A stretch of 7,949 nt of DNA from Oceanococcus sp041624435. GTDB taxonomy: Bacteria; Pseudomonadota; Gammaproteobacteria; Nevskiales; Oceanococcaceae. Position numbers and translations under genes: made by a program. Location of the stretch: the NCBI GenBank assembly GCA_041624435.1, contig JBFJVB010000159.1, positions 1-7,949 of the forward strand, given 5' to 3'. The notes beneath the pieces are model-generated. The model had not been told where the DNA came from and did not search any database. It saw nothing but the letters and a program-made list of their open reading frames with translations. Shown here in pieces: positions 1 through 6,736 of the stretch (position 1 is the first letter of the stretch; every line of letters begins with the position of its first letter).

Positions 1-2
1 CC

Positions 3-104
3 GCCATGCGCCTGGGTTCTCCAAACCTGGACCATCCCTTTCCGAAACAGGCCGCCGCGGCCGCGATGGTCAAATTCGCCGCCGAGCTGGGTCTGATCGA
101 TTGA
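3..104 (+). CDS. C-terminal end of an unidentified protein (partial)
   Basis: The frame opens at the window edge and runs for 33 codons to a TGA at 102-104; the gene starts outside the window. The visible tail reads RLGSPNLDHPFPKQ, then an alanine-rich stretch, then MVKFAAELGLID. This looks like a short loop followed by a C-terminal amphipathic helix. It is too short to assign to a family. It is transcribed towards the REP elements and converges with the leftward operon. Codon use is GC-rich and consistent with real coding sequence, but no start or domain can be seen, so even its reality rests only on the open frame. Confidence 0.45.
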   Translation, partial: AMRLGSPNLDHPFPKQAAAAAMVKFAAELGLID

Positions 105-167
105 GCCTGCCCACAAACCCTACCCCGAGCCAGGGTCATCGGCGGTACCCGCCCGGTGAGCAACGCT

Positions 168-244
168 TGTAGGAGCGGCTTTAGCCGCGAATCGGCGCCA
201 GATCTGGGTTCGACGCCGCTTCGCGAGCTGCGCTCGCTCCTACA
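168..244. repeat. REP inverted pair, copy 1
   Basis: A TGTAGGAGCGGCTTTAGCCG element is followed, after a short spacer, by an inverted partner ending CGCTCGCTCCTACA. The outer ten bases (168-177) are exactly complementary to 235-244. The left element also has its own GCGGCT/AGCCGC stem. The unit could fold into one long cruciform or two hairpins. This is the REP-doublet (BIME-like) architecture common between genes in Pseudomonas and Xanthomonadaceae, usually mobilised by REP-associated tyrosine (RAYT) transposases. No transposase is in the window. Confidence 0.85.
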
Positions 245-282
245 TCCTACAGGGGGGCGTGGCACGGTGGCGTGTCTTCCCT

Positions 283-359
283 TGTAGGAGCGGCTTTAGC
301 CGCGAAGGGGCGTCAGATCTGGGCTCGACGCCGCTTCGCGAGCTGCGCTCGCTCCTACA
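283..359. repeat. REP inverted pair, copy 2
   Basis: This is a second copy of the same 77-bp inverted pair, differing from copy 1 at only a few bases. The roughly 30 bp between pairs (GGGGGCGTGGC, then CGGTGGCGTGTCTTCCC) also recurs before the third element. The array is therefore a tandem repeat with a period of about 109-115 bp, as expected of BIMEs amplified by local duplication. Lying between two convergent genes, the hairpins may also end transcription or protect mRNA 3' ends; that role is inferred. Confidence 0.85.
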
Positions 360-391
360 GAGGGGGCGTGGCGCGGTGGCGTGTCTTCCCT

Positions 392-415
392 TGTAGGAGC
401 GGCTTTAGCCGCGAA
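392..415. repeat. REP half element, copy 3
   Basis: A third TGTAGGAGCGGCTTTAGCCG element follows a repeat of the spacer found before copy 2, but its inverted partner is missing. The element ends 16 bp from the stop codon of the convergent gene at 431. It still has the internal GCGGCT/AGCCGC hairpin. Confidence 0.8.
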
Positions 416-430
416 GATCTGCCGCATGCC

Positions 431-1465
431 TCAGCGCGGGCCCTCACCGAGGCGCCGTCTGGCGGAATCATCGAATCGAGTCGCCAGCGTCGCCGGCAAA
501 GGCAGATCATCGATCCGCCCGGCGGCCAGCGCCGCACTCATTTCCTGGTAGATTTCGTCTGCGGTGGCGCGATCCGCGCTCGACAGCTGTTGCCAGAACC
601 AGGCCAGTGCGGACGGGGCGGAAGAACAGGCTTGCTGCACACAGAAGCGCAGCTGAAACCAGGGCGCATGAAAGCGGCAATCCATGCCCGACTCACAGCC
701 CAGGCGTAACCACGGCAGGGCGATCGCAGCCGATTGCTCCCGATCATAGGCCTGCAAGAACAGCAGCCAGTAGACTTCCGGATCATCACTTCCCAGCGCC
801 CGCCGAACCAGCGCCTGCCGTTGTGCTGATGTCAGCTCCCCGGGGCGGAACGCCTTTTCCACCAGCGCGGGAGGATGTCCGGCCGCTACCGCGCGCACAA
901 ACCAGGCGCCGGCGTACTCCACGTTGACCCTGGGCCTGTCCTGGCCCAGGGCCTCACCAATGGGCTGCCAGTCGTAGACTGCAAAACCAACACAGCGGTT
1001 GAACTGCTCGGCCCATTGCAGCTGCTCATGGGGACTCAGTTCGGTGCCGATACCCAGCATTCGGTCATACAGCGGGAGGATGGACTGCGCATCCAGGCGT
1101 AGAAAGATGCGACATTCATCCAGCGCCAGGTAGAGCAGATAAGCGTGCACCGCACTGCCCTGCGCCGCCTGCCCGACCACCGCCAGGGCCAGCCGGTGCA
1201 GATCCGGCGCCTGCTCAAAATCCCGGCGCGGATAATCGGCGGGCACGACATTGCCGCTGTCCAGCCAGCTCCAGGGCGCTGGCGGGCGTGCCTCCGGGGA
1301 GCTGCGTGGCAAGCGTGGACGCGGCGGAAAGCCGGACACTGCCTGAGCACGGCGAAAAGCCTGCGACGGGCTTGGCGGCGTCAGCGCTTGCTGCGCCCAG
1401 AACAGCCCCCCGATCAGACTCGAGAGCAGCACCAACAGCAGTAGCAGACGGGCGTTCATGGCCAC
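431..1465 (-). CDS. Exported or membrane-anchored protein of unknown function
   Basis: The 344-residue protein begins with a hydrophobic leucine-rich segment (about residues 5-25, LLLLLVLLSSLIGGLFW). This is either a signal peptide or a single N-terminal anchor. A proline-rich linker follows (about 29-65), then a mostly alpha-helical domain with six cysteines, an even number that could form disulfides in the periplasm. No family is recognised; the helical part vaguely recalls TPR/Sel1-like repeat proteins, but no repeat can be defended. The first possible start is a GTG at 1465; an ATG two codons later at 1459 is equally plausible, and neither has a strong ribosome binding site. It is the last gene of the leftward run, 42-48 bp after the EBP-like gene, so it is probably co-transcribed. 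A role linked to the oxygenases is only guilt by association. Confidence 0.7.
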   Translation of the reverse strand: MAMNARLLLLLVLLSSLIGGLFWAQQALTPPSPSQAFRRAQAVSGFPPRPRLPRSSPEARPPAPWSWLDSGNVVPADYPRRDFEQAPDLHRLALAVVGQAAQGSAVHAYLLYLALDECRIFLRLDAQSILPLYDRMLGIGTELSPHEQLQWAEQFNRCVGFAVYDWQPIGEALGQDRPRVNVEYAGAWFVRAVAAGHPPALVEKAFRPGELTSAQRQALVRRALGSDDPEVYWLLFLQAYDREQSAAIALPWLRLGCESGMDCRFHAPWFQLRFCVQQACSSAPSALAWFWQQLSSADRATADEIYQEMSAALAAGRIDDLPLPATLATRFDDSARRRLGEGPR

Positions 1466-1507
1466 ACCGATTCTACGCCCCTGGCTTAGACTCCCGGCTG
1501 CGGCCGC

Positions 1508-2005
1508 TCAGTCGCCCACGCCGCGCAGCAAGCGCCGCCCGGTAACGAAGGCCACGCCCAGTGGTACAACAATCCACACCGCATTGGGTAGCAGATACAG
1601 CAGGACGGCGTCGAGCGGTGCATTGTGGCCGATATTGGCAAAGCCACTGAGGGCTTCCACCAGCAGAATCAGACTGGTCTTGGCCGCGGTCAAAGCGGAT
1701 GCGCAGAACGCCAGCAGATGGGCCCGGCCGGGATGACGCCGCGAGACCGCCCCAAGCGCGACAAGCACCAGAGCGAGTTCGAACAGGCTCATGATCGCCT
1801 GGGCCCAGATGAACGGATTGGCCAGGTCGGCATAGCTGTGGTCGACCGCAATGTAGCGCGCATAAGGTATGGCCCACAGGGCCCCGAGACTGCCATCCGG
1901 CAGAGAGGCGGGGCGCAGCAGCACGAAGGCCACATCCCAGGCGATGATGGCGTAACCGACGCAAAGCCAGACCAGGATCCAGCGCGGCAGAACCGGGCCT
2001 GTCAT
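1508..2005 (-). CDS. EBP-like (EXPERA) membrane protein, possible sterol isomerase
   Basis: A 165-residue integral membrane protein with four hydrophobic helices (about 9-30, 66-87, 96-116, 131-155). The layout matches emopamil-binding protein, the sterol delta8-delta7 isomerase: an acidic residue in helix 1 (D24), a tyrosine/aspartate loop (YIAVDHSYAD, 51-60), E76 in helix 2, a basic RRHPGR turn (89-94), E117 ending helix 3, a GHNAP loop (126-130), and NAVWIVVP (141-148) in helix 4. In mammalian EBP an NAxW motif in the last helix and acidic residues in earlier helices are needed for isomerisation; the helix-1 histidine is not obvious here. The start lies 4 bp past the stop of Rieske gene A and has only a weak ribosome binding site, so translation is probably coupled. 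Family membership is inferred from pattern, and the substrate is unknown. Alternatives are another EXPERA protein or an unrelated four-helix protein. Confidence 0.6.
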   Translation of the reverse strand: MTGPVLPRWILVWLCVGYAIIAWDVAFVLLRPASLPDGSLGALWAIPYARYIAVDHSYADLANPFIWAQAIMSLFELALVLVALGAVSRRHPGRAHLLAFCASALTAAKTSLILLVEALSGFANIGHNAPLDAVLLYLLPNAVWIVVPLGVAFVTGRRLLRGVGD

Positions 2006-2009
2006 CCGT

Positions 2010-3053
2010 CTATGCCGTCGCCGCCAGGCGCGCCGGCGCCTGATCGGGATCGAACTGTCGGCACCACTGCCGATACGGTTCGATCAGAGCACGCTCGGGC
2101 GCGGTCAGAATCGGCTCATCGACCCGGCTTTGATTCTCCCAGAAACCCTGGCCCTCGTGGCGATGCTCCTGGCGCAGGCGCCACACGCTGAAGGCAAAAA
2201 TCAGCGGCTGGATCAGCAGGTCGCTCAAGCGCCGCAGGCGCCCGCGCGCGCCCCTGGGCCGCATCCGGCGCACGAACGTCGTGTACTGAATGCGCTGCGG
2301 GCCCAGCGGCGTGACAAAGATCAGATCCTGCAAATGCACGCCCAGATTGAAGATGTCGATGAACGAAGCGGTCAGGCCATGACCGTACAGCGTGGAACTG
2401 TAGCGACTGACGATCGGCCGGCTCAGCACCCGCAGCGGACCAGGCAGGGGTTTGCCAAACAGGATGGAGTGCCGACGGAAATGATGCGCGATCGAGATGG
2501 TCGGACCATCGACCCGCACCGGTTCCGTGCGCACGTCGGTAACCTGATGCCACTGATACAGGTGACCCACATCAAAATTATCCTCGTTGAGGATTTCCGT
2601 GCTGACCTGGAAGGTAAAATCGCTGCGGACCTGGCGCCCGGTGGTGCCGGCCGGATCGAACACCGCATCCGGGATGCGCCAGCCCGGCGCCTGCCCGGCG
2701 GCGTCGTACCAGAAGAGAATGAAACCCTGGCTCTCCTGCACGGGGAGCTGGCGCAGCACCCGCTTGTGCCGACAGGGCAAGGTTTGAAACCCCGTCGCCA
2801 CGCAGTCACCGTCGCCGTCATAGGTGTAGCGATGGGAAAAACATTGCAGATGTTCACCCACCACCCGGCCGAGCTTGCCCAGATCACTCCCCAGATGAGG
2901 ACAGACCGACGTGCTCAGGCGCGCGACACCAGCAGCACTGCGCCACAGCACCAGCGATTGGCCGCACAGCTGTTTGGCAATCACCTGACCCGGCGCCAGT
3001 TCGGTGGATTCGGCGCAGAAATACCAGCCGGAAGGAATTCTTGCTTGACTCAT
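2010..3053 (-). CDS. Rieske non-heme iron oxygenase A, atypical catalytic iron site
   Basis: The 347-residue protein has an N-terminal Rieske domain with C51-P-H53 and C71-F-S-H74 as [2Fe-2S] ligands, then a catalytic domain with the EDNFDVGHLYQWH motif (157-169). In that motif D161 is the inter-subunit bridging aspartate and H164 and H169 are iron ligands. In neighbours B, C and D the third ligand is the Asp of a DxxIW motif. Here the equivalent stretch is EGQGFW (300-305), with Gly at the aligned position, Glu one residue before it and Gln one after. The downstream WEN...P and RQWCRQF features align normally, and the reading frame is continuous. Activity as an independent oxygenase is therefore uncertain. 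An AGGAG lies 6 bp before the ATG, and the gene starts 18 bp after B. The C-terminal layout is KshA-like, suggesting a steroid- or lipid-like substrate (inference). Confidence 0.9.
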   Translation of the reverse strand: MSQARIPSGWYFCAESTELAPGQVIAKQLCGQSLVLWRSAAGVARLSTSVCPHLGSDLGKLGRVVGEHLQCFSHRYTYDGDGDCVATGFQTLPCRHKRVLRQLPVQESQGFILFWYDAAGQAPGWRIPDAVFDPAGTTGRQVRSDFTFQVSTEILNEDNFDVGHLYQWHQVTDVRTEPVRVDGPTISIAHHFRRHSILFGKPLPGPLRVLSRPIVSRYSSTLYGHGLTASFIDIFNLGVHLQDLIFVTPLGPQRIQYTTFVRRMRPRGARGRLRRLSDLLIQPLIFAFSVWRLRQEHRHEGQGFWENQSRVDEPILTAPERALIEPYRQWCRQFDPDQAPARLAATA

Positions 3054-3071
3054 GGGAATCTCCTGAAAGCC

Positions 3072-3893
3072 TCAATCAGCCCCGCCCACCGTGGCGGGGT
3101 AGTAACGGCGGCACCACTGGCGGAAGCTGCCGATCGGACCGTCCTCGCGTACCAGCAATGGCGGCGCCCGGTACTGTTTGTTCTCCCAGATGGCGATGTC
3201 CTGGCAGAAATCGTGGACCACGTTGTGCATGATGCCGCGGTGTATCCAGGGCAACAGCACGCCGGGCAGTCGGCCATTGGCACGGATGGACACGCCCAGG
3301 CGGATATCCACCCAGCCGGGTTCGGTGGGCGTTGACTGGGCGAACATGCGCACCCGCAGACCCGCGACCGGAACCTCGATGTGGTTGTGTGCACAGCCCA
3401 GACCGTGCAGCCGCACTTCGAAGCTGGGTCGGATTCGCGGCAACAGCGGCAGCGGATGGGTTCGGGCAATGCGGTAGCGCACGCTCATGCTGTTGTCGCT
3501 GAAAGTGGGCGCTTGCAGCACGGTCAGCTCGGTGAAGCCATGCACGACCGGAAAATGCGCCAGATCGATGCTGTTCTCGTAGGTTTCCTGCGGGTGCGAG
3601 CGGGCCCGCAACTGATGGTGTCGCAGCGGCCGCCAGCCGGTCTCGTCCAGACACGGCACCTGCCAGTCAGGCGGCTGCGCGAAGGGATGGTGCCAGGCCA
3701 GAATGTAGCCGTTCTGCTCGGCCACCGCGCCGATACTGCCGACATAACGCAACTGGCCATCTCTCTGGCGGTGCAATCGGTACGGTGCCGCGCACAGGAT
3801 GCCACTGCGCTCCTGGCCGGGCGCCAGTTCGGCGCTGAGGGCGACAGCAAACCAGCCCGCCGGGCGGGGATCCAGACTCCGTGGGCCGCTCAT
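3072..3893 (-). CDS. Rieske-oxygenase paralogue B lacking the Rieske cluster segment
   Basis: This 273-residue protein aligns from end to end with oxygenases C and D except for one internal gap. It keeps the N-terminal GWF motif (13-15), the strand YRLHRQRDGQLRYV (38-51), then jumps to AEQNGYILAWH (58-68). About 50 residues present in the paralogues between these points, holding CPHLG and CPFHG, are absent, and no CxH or CxxH motif remains. The catalytic domain is complete: ENSIDLAHFPVVH gives N107, bridging D110 and iron ligands H113 and H118; D232 of DIAIW is the carboxylate ligand; and the DGPIGSFRQW ending is present. The loss is in frame with clean flanks. Its ATG overlaps the stop of C (ATGA), so translation is coupled. 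It must be inactive, regulatory, or fed electrons by another subunit. Confidence 0.85.
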   Translation of the reverse strand: MSGPRSLDPRPAGWFAVALSAELAPGQERSGILCAAPYRLHRQRDGQLRYVGSIGAVAEQNGYILAWHHPFAQPPDWQVPCLDETGWRPLRHHQLRARSHPQETYENSIDLAHFPVVHGFTELTVLQAPTFSDNSMSVRYRIARTHPLPLLPRIRPSFEVRLHGLGCAHNHIEVPVAGLRVRMFAQSTPTEPGWVDIRLGVSIRANGRLPGVLLPWIHRGIMHNVVHDFCQDIAIWENKQYRAPPLLVREDGPIGSFRQWCRRYYPATVGGAD

Positions 3894-4924
3894 GGCGCAG
3901 CACCCGCCGCCGCCAGCTTAACCACCGGCGTGCCAGCCATTTCGTCGTGGCCATAAAATTGCCGGGCCCAGCGCCGGAACCGGCCGATAGGTCCGTCACC
4001 TTCGGCCAGCCCTGGTCGTTGCAGATACGCCTTGTGCTCCCAGATCCGGATGTCGGGGGCCAGATCCCGCGCCATGCCCCGCGCCGCGGCCAATGAAACG
4101 AACCGGGTCAGCAGCCGCCGACCGAGCGCAGCGCGGCGCCCCCCTGCCCCGTGAAACAGCCGCAAGCGGGTAGTCGCACGCAGTTCCAAAAGCTCTCCGG
4201 CGATGGGCGTCGGATAGACGATCTGTTCGATCAGCAGGCCGTAGCGGGGAATCGTGACCTCGACCCGCGAGTAGCCCAGGCCCGACGCCTGAATCGCCAT
4301 GCACATGACCAGGGGTCGGCTCCACGGCCCGAACAGGCCCTGAGTCCGAATCACTTCGTAGCCCGCCCGCAAATGCGGTCCATCGGTCTTCACCGGGTTC
4401 AGCGGGCGCAGGCCGCGGTAACCGTGTACCGCCGAGAAATGACCGTGATCCACGGTGTTTTCGATGATCTCCTGCGGGTGGCTGCGAATTCGCCAGCTCT
4501 GAAAAACCGGCCGACCGTAAGCGTGTTGCGGATTCTCCGGCAGCGGCCAGGCTGGCACCTGCGGTGCGCCATGGAACACCAGCACCACGCCGTCACGCTC
4601 CTGCGTAGGCAATGCGCGGATGTGCAAACGCGGCCGCTTGCCGCCGTAGGGTGTTGACTGGCAGGCGCCACTGCGGTCAAAACAGAAACCGTGGAAAGGA
4701 CAGCGCAACTGCTCACCGACCACCCGGCCACCGTGACCCAGATGAGCGCCCAGGTGCGGACAGTAGGCCGCGAGCGCCTGGACCTCCCCGGACTCACCGC
4801 GAAAAACCACCCATTCCTGCCCGAAGGCGCGGCGGTTCAGCACTCCCGTTCGGCCCAGTTCCGCCGACCAGGCAATGGCAAACCAGCCGCTGAGAGAAAC
4901 TCCGAAGGGATAGCGCGAGCTCAT
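3890..4924 (-). CDS. KshA-like Rieske non-heme iron oxygenase C
   Basis: A 344-residue oxygenase subunit of normal length. The Rieske domain has C55-P-H57 and C75-P-F-H78. The catalytic domain has ENTVDHGHFSAVH with N156, bridging D159 and iron ligands H162 and H167, and D291 in DIRIW as third ligand, followed by DGPIGRFRRWARQFY. This ending, with the DxxIW motif, resembles 3-ketosteroid 9-alpha-hydroxylase KshA and related sterol-acting Rieske enzymes, so NADH-driven oxidation of a sterol/steroid-like or polycyclic substrate is likely (inference); a separate reductase would be required. The frame is open as far as 5107, but the ATG at 4924 is chosen because AGGAG lies 7 bp upstream and the protein then begins MSSRYPF, matching the MSRYPF start of D. 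It starts 31 bp after the stop of D. Confidence 0.92.
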   Translation of the reverse strand: MSSRYPFGVSLSGWFAIAWSAELGRTGVLNRRAFGQEWVVFRGESGEVQALAAYCPHLGAHLGHGGRVVGEQLRCPFHGFCFDRSGACQSTPYGGKRPRLHIRALPTQERDGVVLVFHGAPQVPAWPLPENPQHAYGRPVFQSWRIRSHPQEIIENTVDHGHFSAVHGYRGLRPLNPVKTDGPHLRAGYEVIRTQGLFGPWSRPLVMCMAIQASGLGYSRVEVTIPRYGLLIEQIVYPTPIAGELLELRATTRLRLFHGAGGRRAALGRRLLTRFVSLAAARGMARDLAPDIRIWEHKAYLQRPGLAEGDGPIGRFRRWARQFYGHDEMAGTPVVKLAAAGAAP

Positions 4925-4955
4925 GGCAATGCTCCTGTGGCGGCAAGAACCCCGC

Positions 4956-5918
4956 CTACGCGGCGCCTGCGATCTGTCGCTCGGAGTAGAACTGGCTGGC
5001 CCAGCGGCGAATTTTGCCGATCGGACCGTCGTCGGGACACAGCAAGGGCCGGGACAGATACTGCTTGGCCTCCCAGATCGGAATATCGTGATGAAAGTCA
5101 GTCGCAATCTCTTTCATCATCCAGTGCCGCAGGATCAGATTTTTCAGCGGGTTGGGGCTGAGCTTGAACACGATCGCGATATGCACATCGACGTGCTCTT
5201 CGTCCACCGGCGTGGTGGTCAGAATCGTGCGCAGATTCACAGGTCCGGTTTCGACCCGGGCGTGGACCACGCCCAGACCGTAGTAGGTAATCTCGACTTC
5301 GCTCTCGTTGAGAATGCCCAGTACCCGGCGGGCCGAGGTCATGTGCACCCGAAAAACATGCTCCTTGATATCCAGAGAATGCAGTGCGGGTGGCGTGGTG
5401 AAGTGGTGCACAACATCGAAATGGGCGGTGTCGACGGCATTCTCCGCGATTTCCTGAATGTGCATGCGGATTCGCCATTGAAAGCGCAGAAAGCGACTCC
5501 AACCCGGCGCGCCCACTTCCGGAACCCGGGGCAATTCGAAGGCAGGCGGCCGACCTTCGGCATCGAAGTGTACAAACACCACACCGTCCTGCTCGCGAAC
5601 CACCCAGCTGGCCAGTTTTGCCCGCGGCGGGATCTTGCTGCAGTACGGCACCTCGACACAGGCCCCCTCGCCGTCAAACCGCCAGCCATGGAACGGGCAG
5701 GCAATGGTATCGCCGATCACGCTCCCGCCAATTGCCAGATTCGCGCCCAGGTGCGGGCAATGGGCGTCCATCACATGAACCTGCCCGTTGCCCCCGCGAA
5801 ACATCACCAGGTCCTTGCCGAAGGCCTGGGCGGGCTTGACCTCACCAGGCTTGAGCTCATCGCTGTAGGCGATACGAAACCAGCCATTGGGATACGGGGT
5901 GAAGGGATAGCGGGACAT
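4956..5918 (-). CDS. KshA-like Rieske non-heme iron oxygenase D
   Basis: A 320-residue oxygenase and the most canonical of the four paralogues. C54-P-H56 and C74-P-F-H77 hold the Rieske cluster. ENAVDTAHFDVVH gives N160, bridging D163 and iron ligands H166 and H171. D278 of DIPIW is the carboxylate ligand, and the protein closes with DGPIGKIRRWASQFY. Compared with KshA, the spacing and C-terminal motif match closely, while the short C-terminus is more like a minimal single-component subunit. The start is taken as the ATG at 5918: AGGAG lies 7 bp before it, whereas the in-frame GTG at 5924 is only 1 bp from the AGGAG. It follows the TetR gene after 39 bp and is the first enzyme gene of the run. 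The substrate is unknown; sterol/steroid-like is the leading inference. Confidence 0.92.
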   Translation of the reverse strand: MSRYPFTPYPNGWFRIAYSDELKPGEVKPAQAFGKDLVMFRGGNGQVHVMDAHCPHLGANLAIGGSVIGDTIACPFHGWRFDGEGACVEVPYCSKIPPRAKLASWVVREQDGVVFVHFDAEGRPPAFELPRVPEVGAPGWSRFLRFQWRIRMHIQEIAENAVDTAHFDVVHHFTTPPALHSLDIKEHVFRVHMTSARRVLGILNESEVEITYYGLGVVHARVETGPVNLRTILTTTPVDEEHVDVHIAIVFKLSPNPLKNLILRHWMMKEIATDFHHDIPIWEAKQYLSRPLLCPDDGPIGKIRRWASQFYSERQIAGAA

Positions 5919-5957
5919 GGGCACACTCCTTATGCACGCGGGGTTGACGCGCTGGTT

Positions 5958-6644
5958 TCAGAAACTCAATGGCGGTCTTTTCTTGCGTTCAGCTGGATCA
6001 GTCGGCGGAGTCTTCGCGGCTTCCGGTAGCAATACGCCGATACAGCGAATCAGCTCTTCCAGGCCGGCTTCAATCCGCTCGCGCTCACCGGTGGCCATCA
6101 TGTCCAGCACCAGGCCGTTCCAGGCGTCATAGAACAGGCTCGATATGGCGCTGGCACGCTCCGGCGGCGCACCGTGCCGGAGCGCCAGTTCGCGCAGCAG
6201 GTCGGTACGATCCTTGACCACGGCCGCAAGCAGTTCGGCGTAGGGCGGGCCACGCAGGCCCAGGCCGAAGACTTCGAACAGCAGGCGGAAATAGGGCTGG
6301 AATTGCGGGTCCAGGAAACGCTGCCAGGCTAAGCGCAGCAGGCTTTCCAGCGAGACGCTGGCGAGCTGCTCCATCTGCTCGGGGTCGAGCAAACGGTGGT
6401 CACGGCGAAATTTTTCCAGCACCTGCATCACCAGGCCCTCCTTGGAACCAAAGTGATACAGCAGGGTGCGATGACTCACCCCCACCGCAGCCGCCAGAGG
6501 CCTCAAGGACAGATCGGTCGCTCCGTTCTCGCTGATGTATCGCGACACCGCGTCCAGCAGCTCGCCCTTGCGCGGCTCGTGGCGGGTACGACGACCGTCC
6601 GGACGCTGTCTGCCAGCGGTTTTCTGGTGCTGGGGATTGGCCAT
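5958..6644 (-). CDS. TetR/AcrR-family transcriptional regulator
   Basis: A 228-residue protein with a basic N-terminal tail (residues 8-26) followed by a TetR helix-turn-helix. The helix GELLDAVSRYISENG (27-41) leads to LSLRPLAAAVGVSHRTLLYHFGSKEGL (46-71), including the family's YHFGSKE recognition motif. The remaining helices, with a C-terminal ligand-binding region (about 80-215), are too variable to suggest the ligand. The ATG at 6644 is preferred because GAGGG lies 9 bp upstream; a GTG at 6683 would add 13 residues without a ribosome binding site. It heads the leftward run and has a palindromic operator just upstream, so it most likely represses itself and the Rieske genes until a pathway substrate or product binds. 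That control is inferred from position. Confidence 0.9.
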   Translation of the reverse strand: MANPQHQKTAGRQRPDGRRTRHEPRKGELLDAVSRYISENGATDLSLRPLAAAVGVSHRTLLYHFGSKEGLVMQVLEKFRRDHRLLDPEQMEQLASVSLESLLRLAWQRFLDPQFQPYFRLLFEVFGLGLRGPPYAELLAAVVKDRTDLLRELALRHGAPPERASAISSLFYDAWNGLVLDMMATGERERIEAGLEELIRCIGVLLPEAAKTPPTDPAERKKRPPLSF

Positions 6645-6708
6645 CAGTCGGCGCCCTCGCAGGTCCTGCTGCGGCGGCGCCACGGTCGGTCGTCAAGCCA
6701 GTGCATGT

Positions 6709-6736
6709 ATATTATCCGTTCGGTACATGAACCGAA
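6709..6736 (-). promoter_or_regulatory. Promoter of the TetR-Rieske run
   Basis: Read leftward, TAATAT (6714 to 6709) is a strong -10 candidate. The 16-bp-spaced -35 is only TTCGGT (6736 to 6731). The whole spacer and -35 lie inside the palindrome at 6716-6739, so a bound repressor would block RNA polymerase. Transcription would start near 6702, about 58 bp before the TetR ATG. A better isolated -35 (TTGACG, 6764 to 6759) exists upstream, but at 17 bp it faces only TACCGT. Confidence 0.55.

Noticed and set aside
168..415. CRISPR array
   Set aside because: Repeats are inverted pairs with near-identical intervening sequence, not direct repeats with unique spacers.
2130..3335. 401-codon open frame on the plus strand
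   Set aside because: It is antisense to Rieske genes A and B, whose motifs are intact. Its translation has no domain features and is typical of a shadow frame in GC-rich DNA.
3700..3760. Frameshift hiding the Rieske motifs of gene B
   Set aside because: The flanking codons are contiguous and no other frame in this stretch encodes CPHLG or CPFHG-like motifs; the segment is absent, not shifted.
4925..5107. N-terminal extension of Rieske gene C to an upstream start
   Set aside because: It would overlap D by about 150 bp, has no ribosome binding site, and adds an arginine-rich sequence absent from the paralogues. The ATG at 4924 has AGGAG 7 bp upstream.
4923..6029. 368-codon open frame on the plus strand
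   Set aside because: It lies opposite Rieske gene D and the end of the TetR gene and has no recognisable motif; it mirrors the codon bias of the true minus-strand gene.
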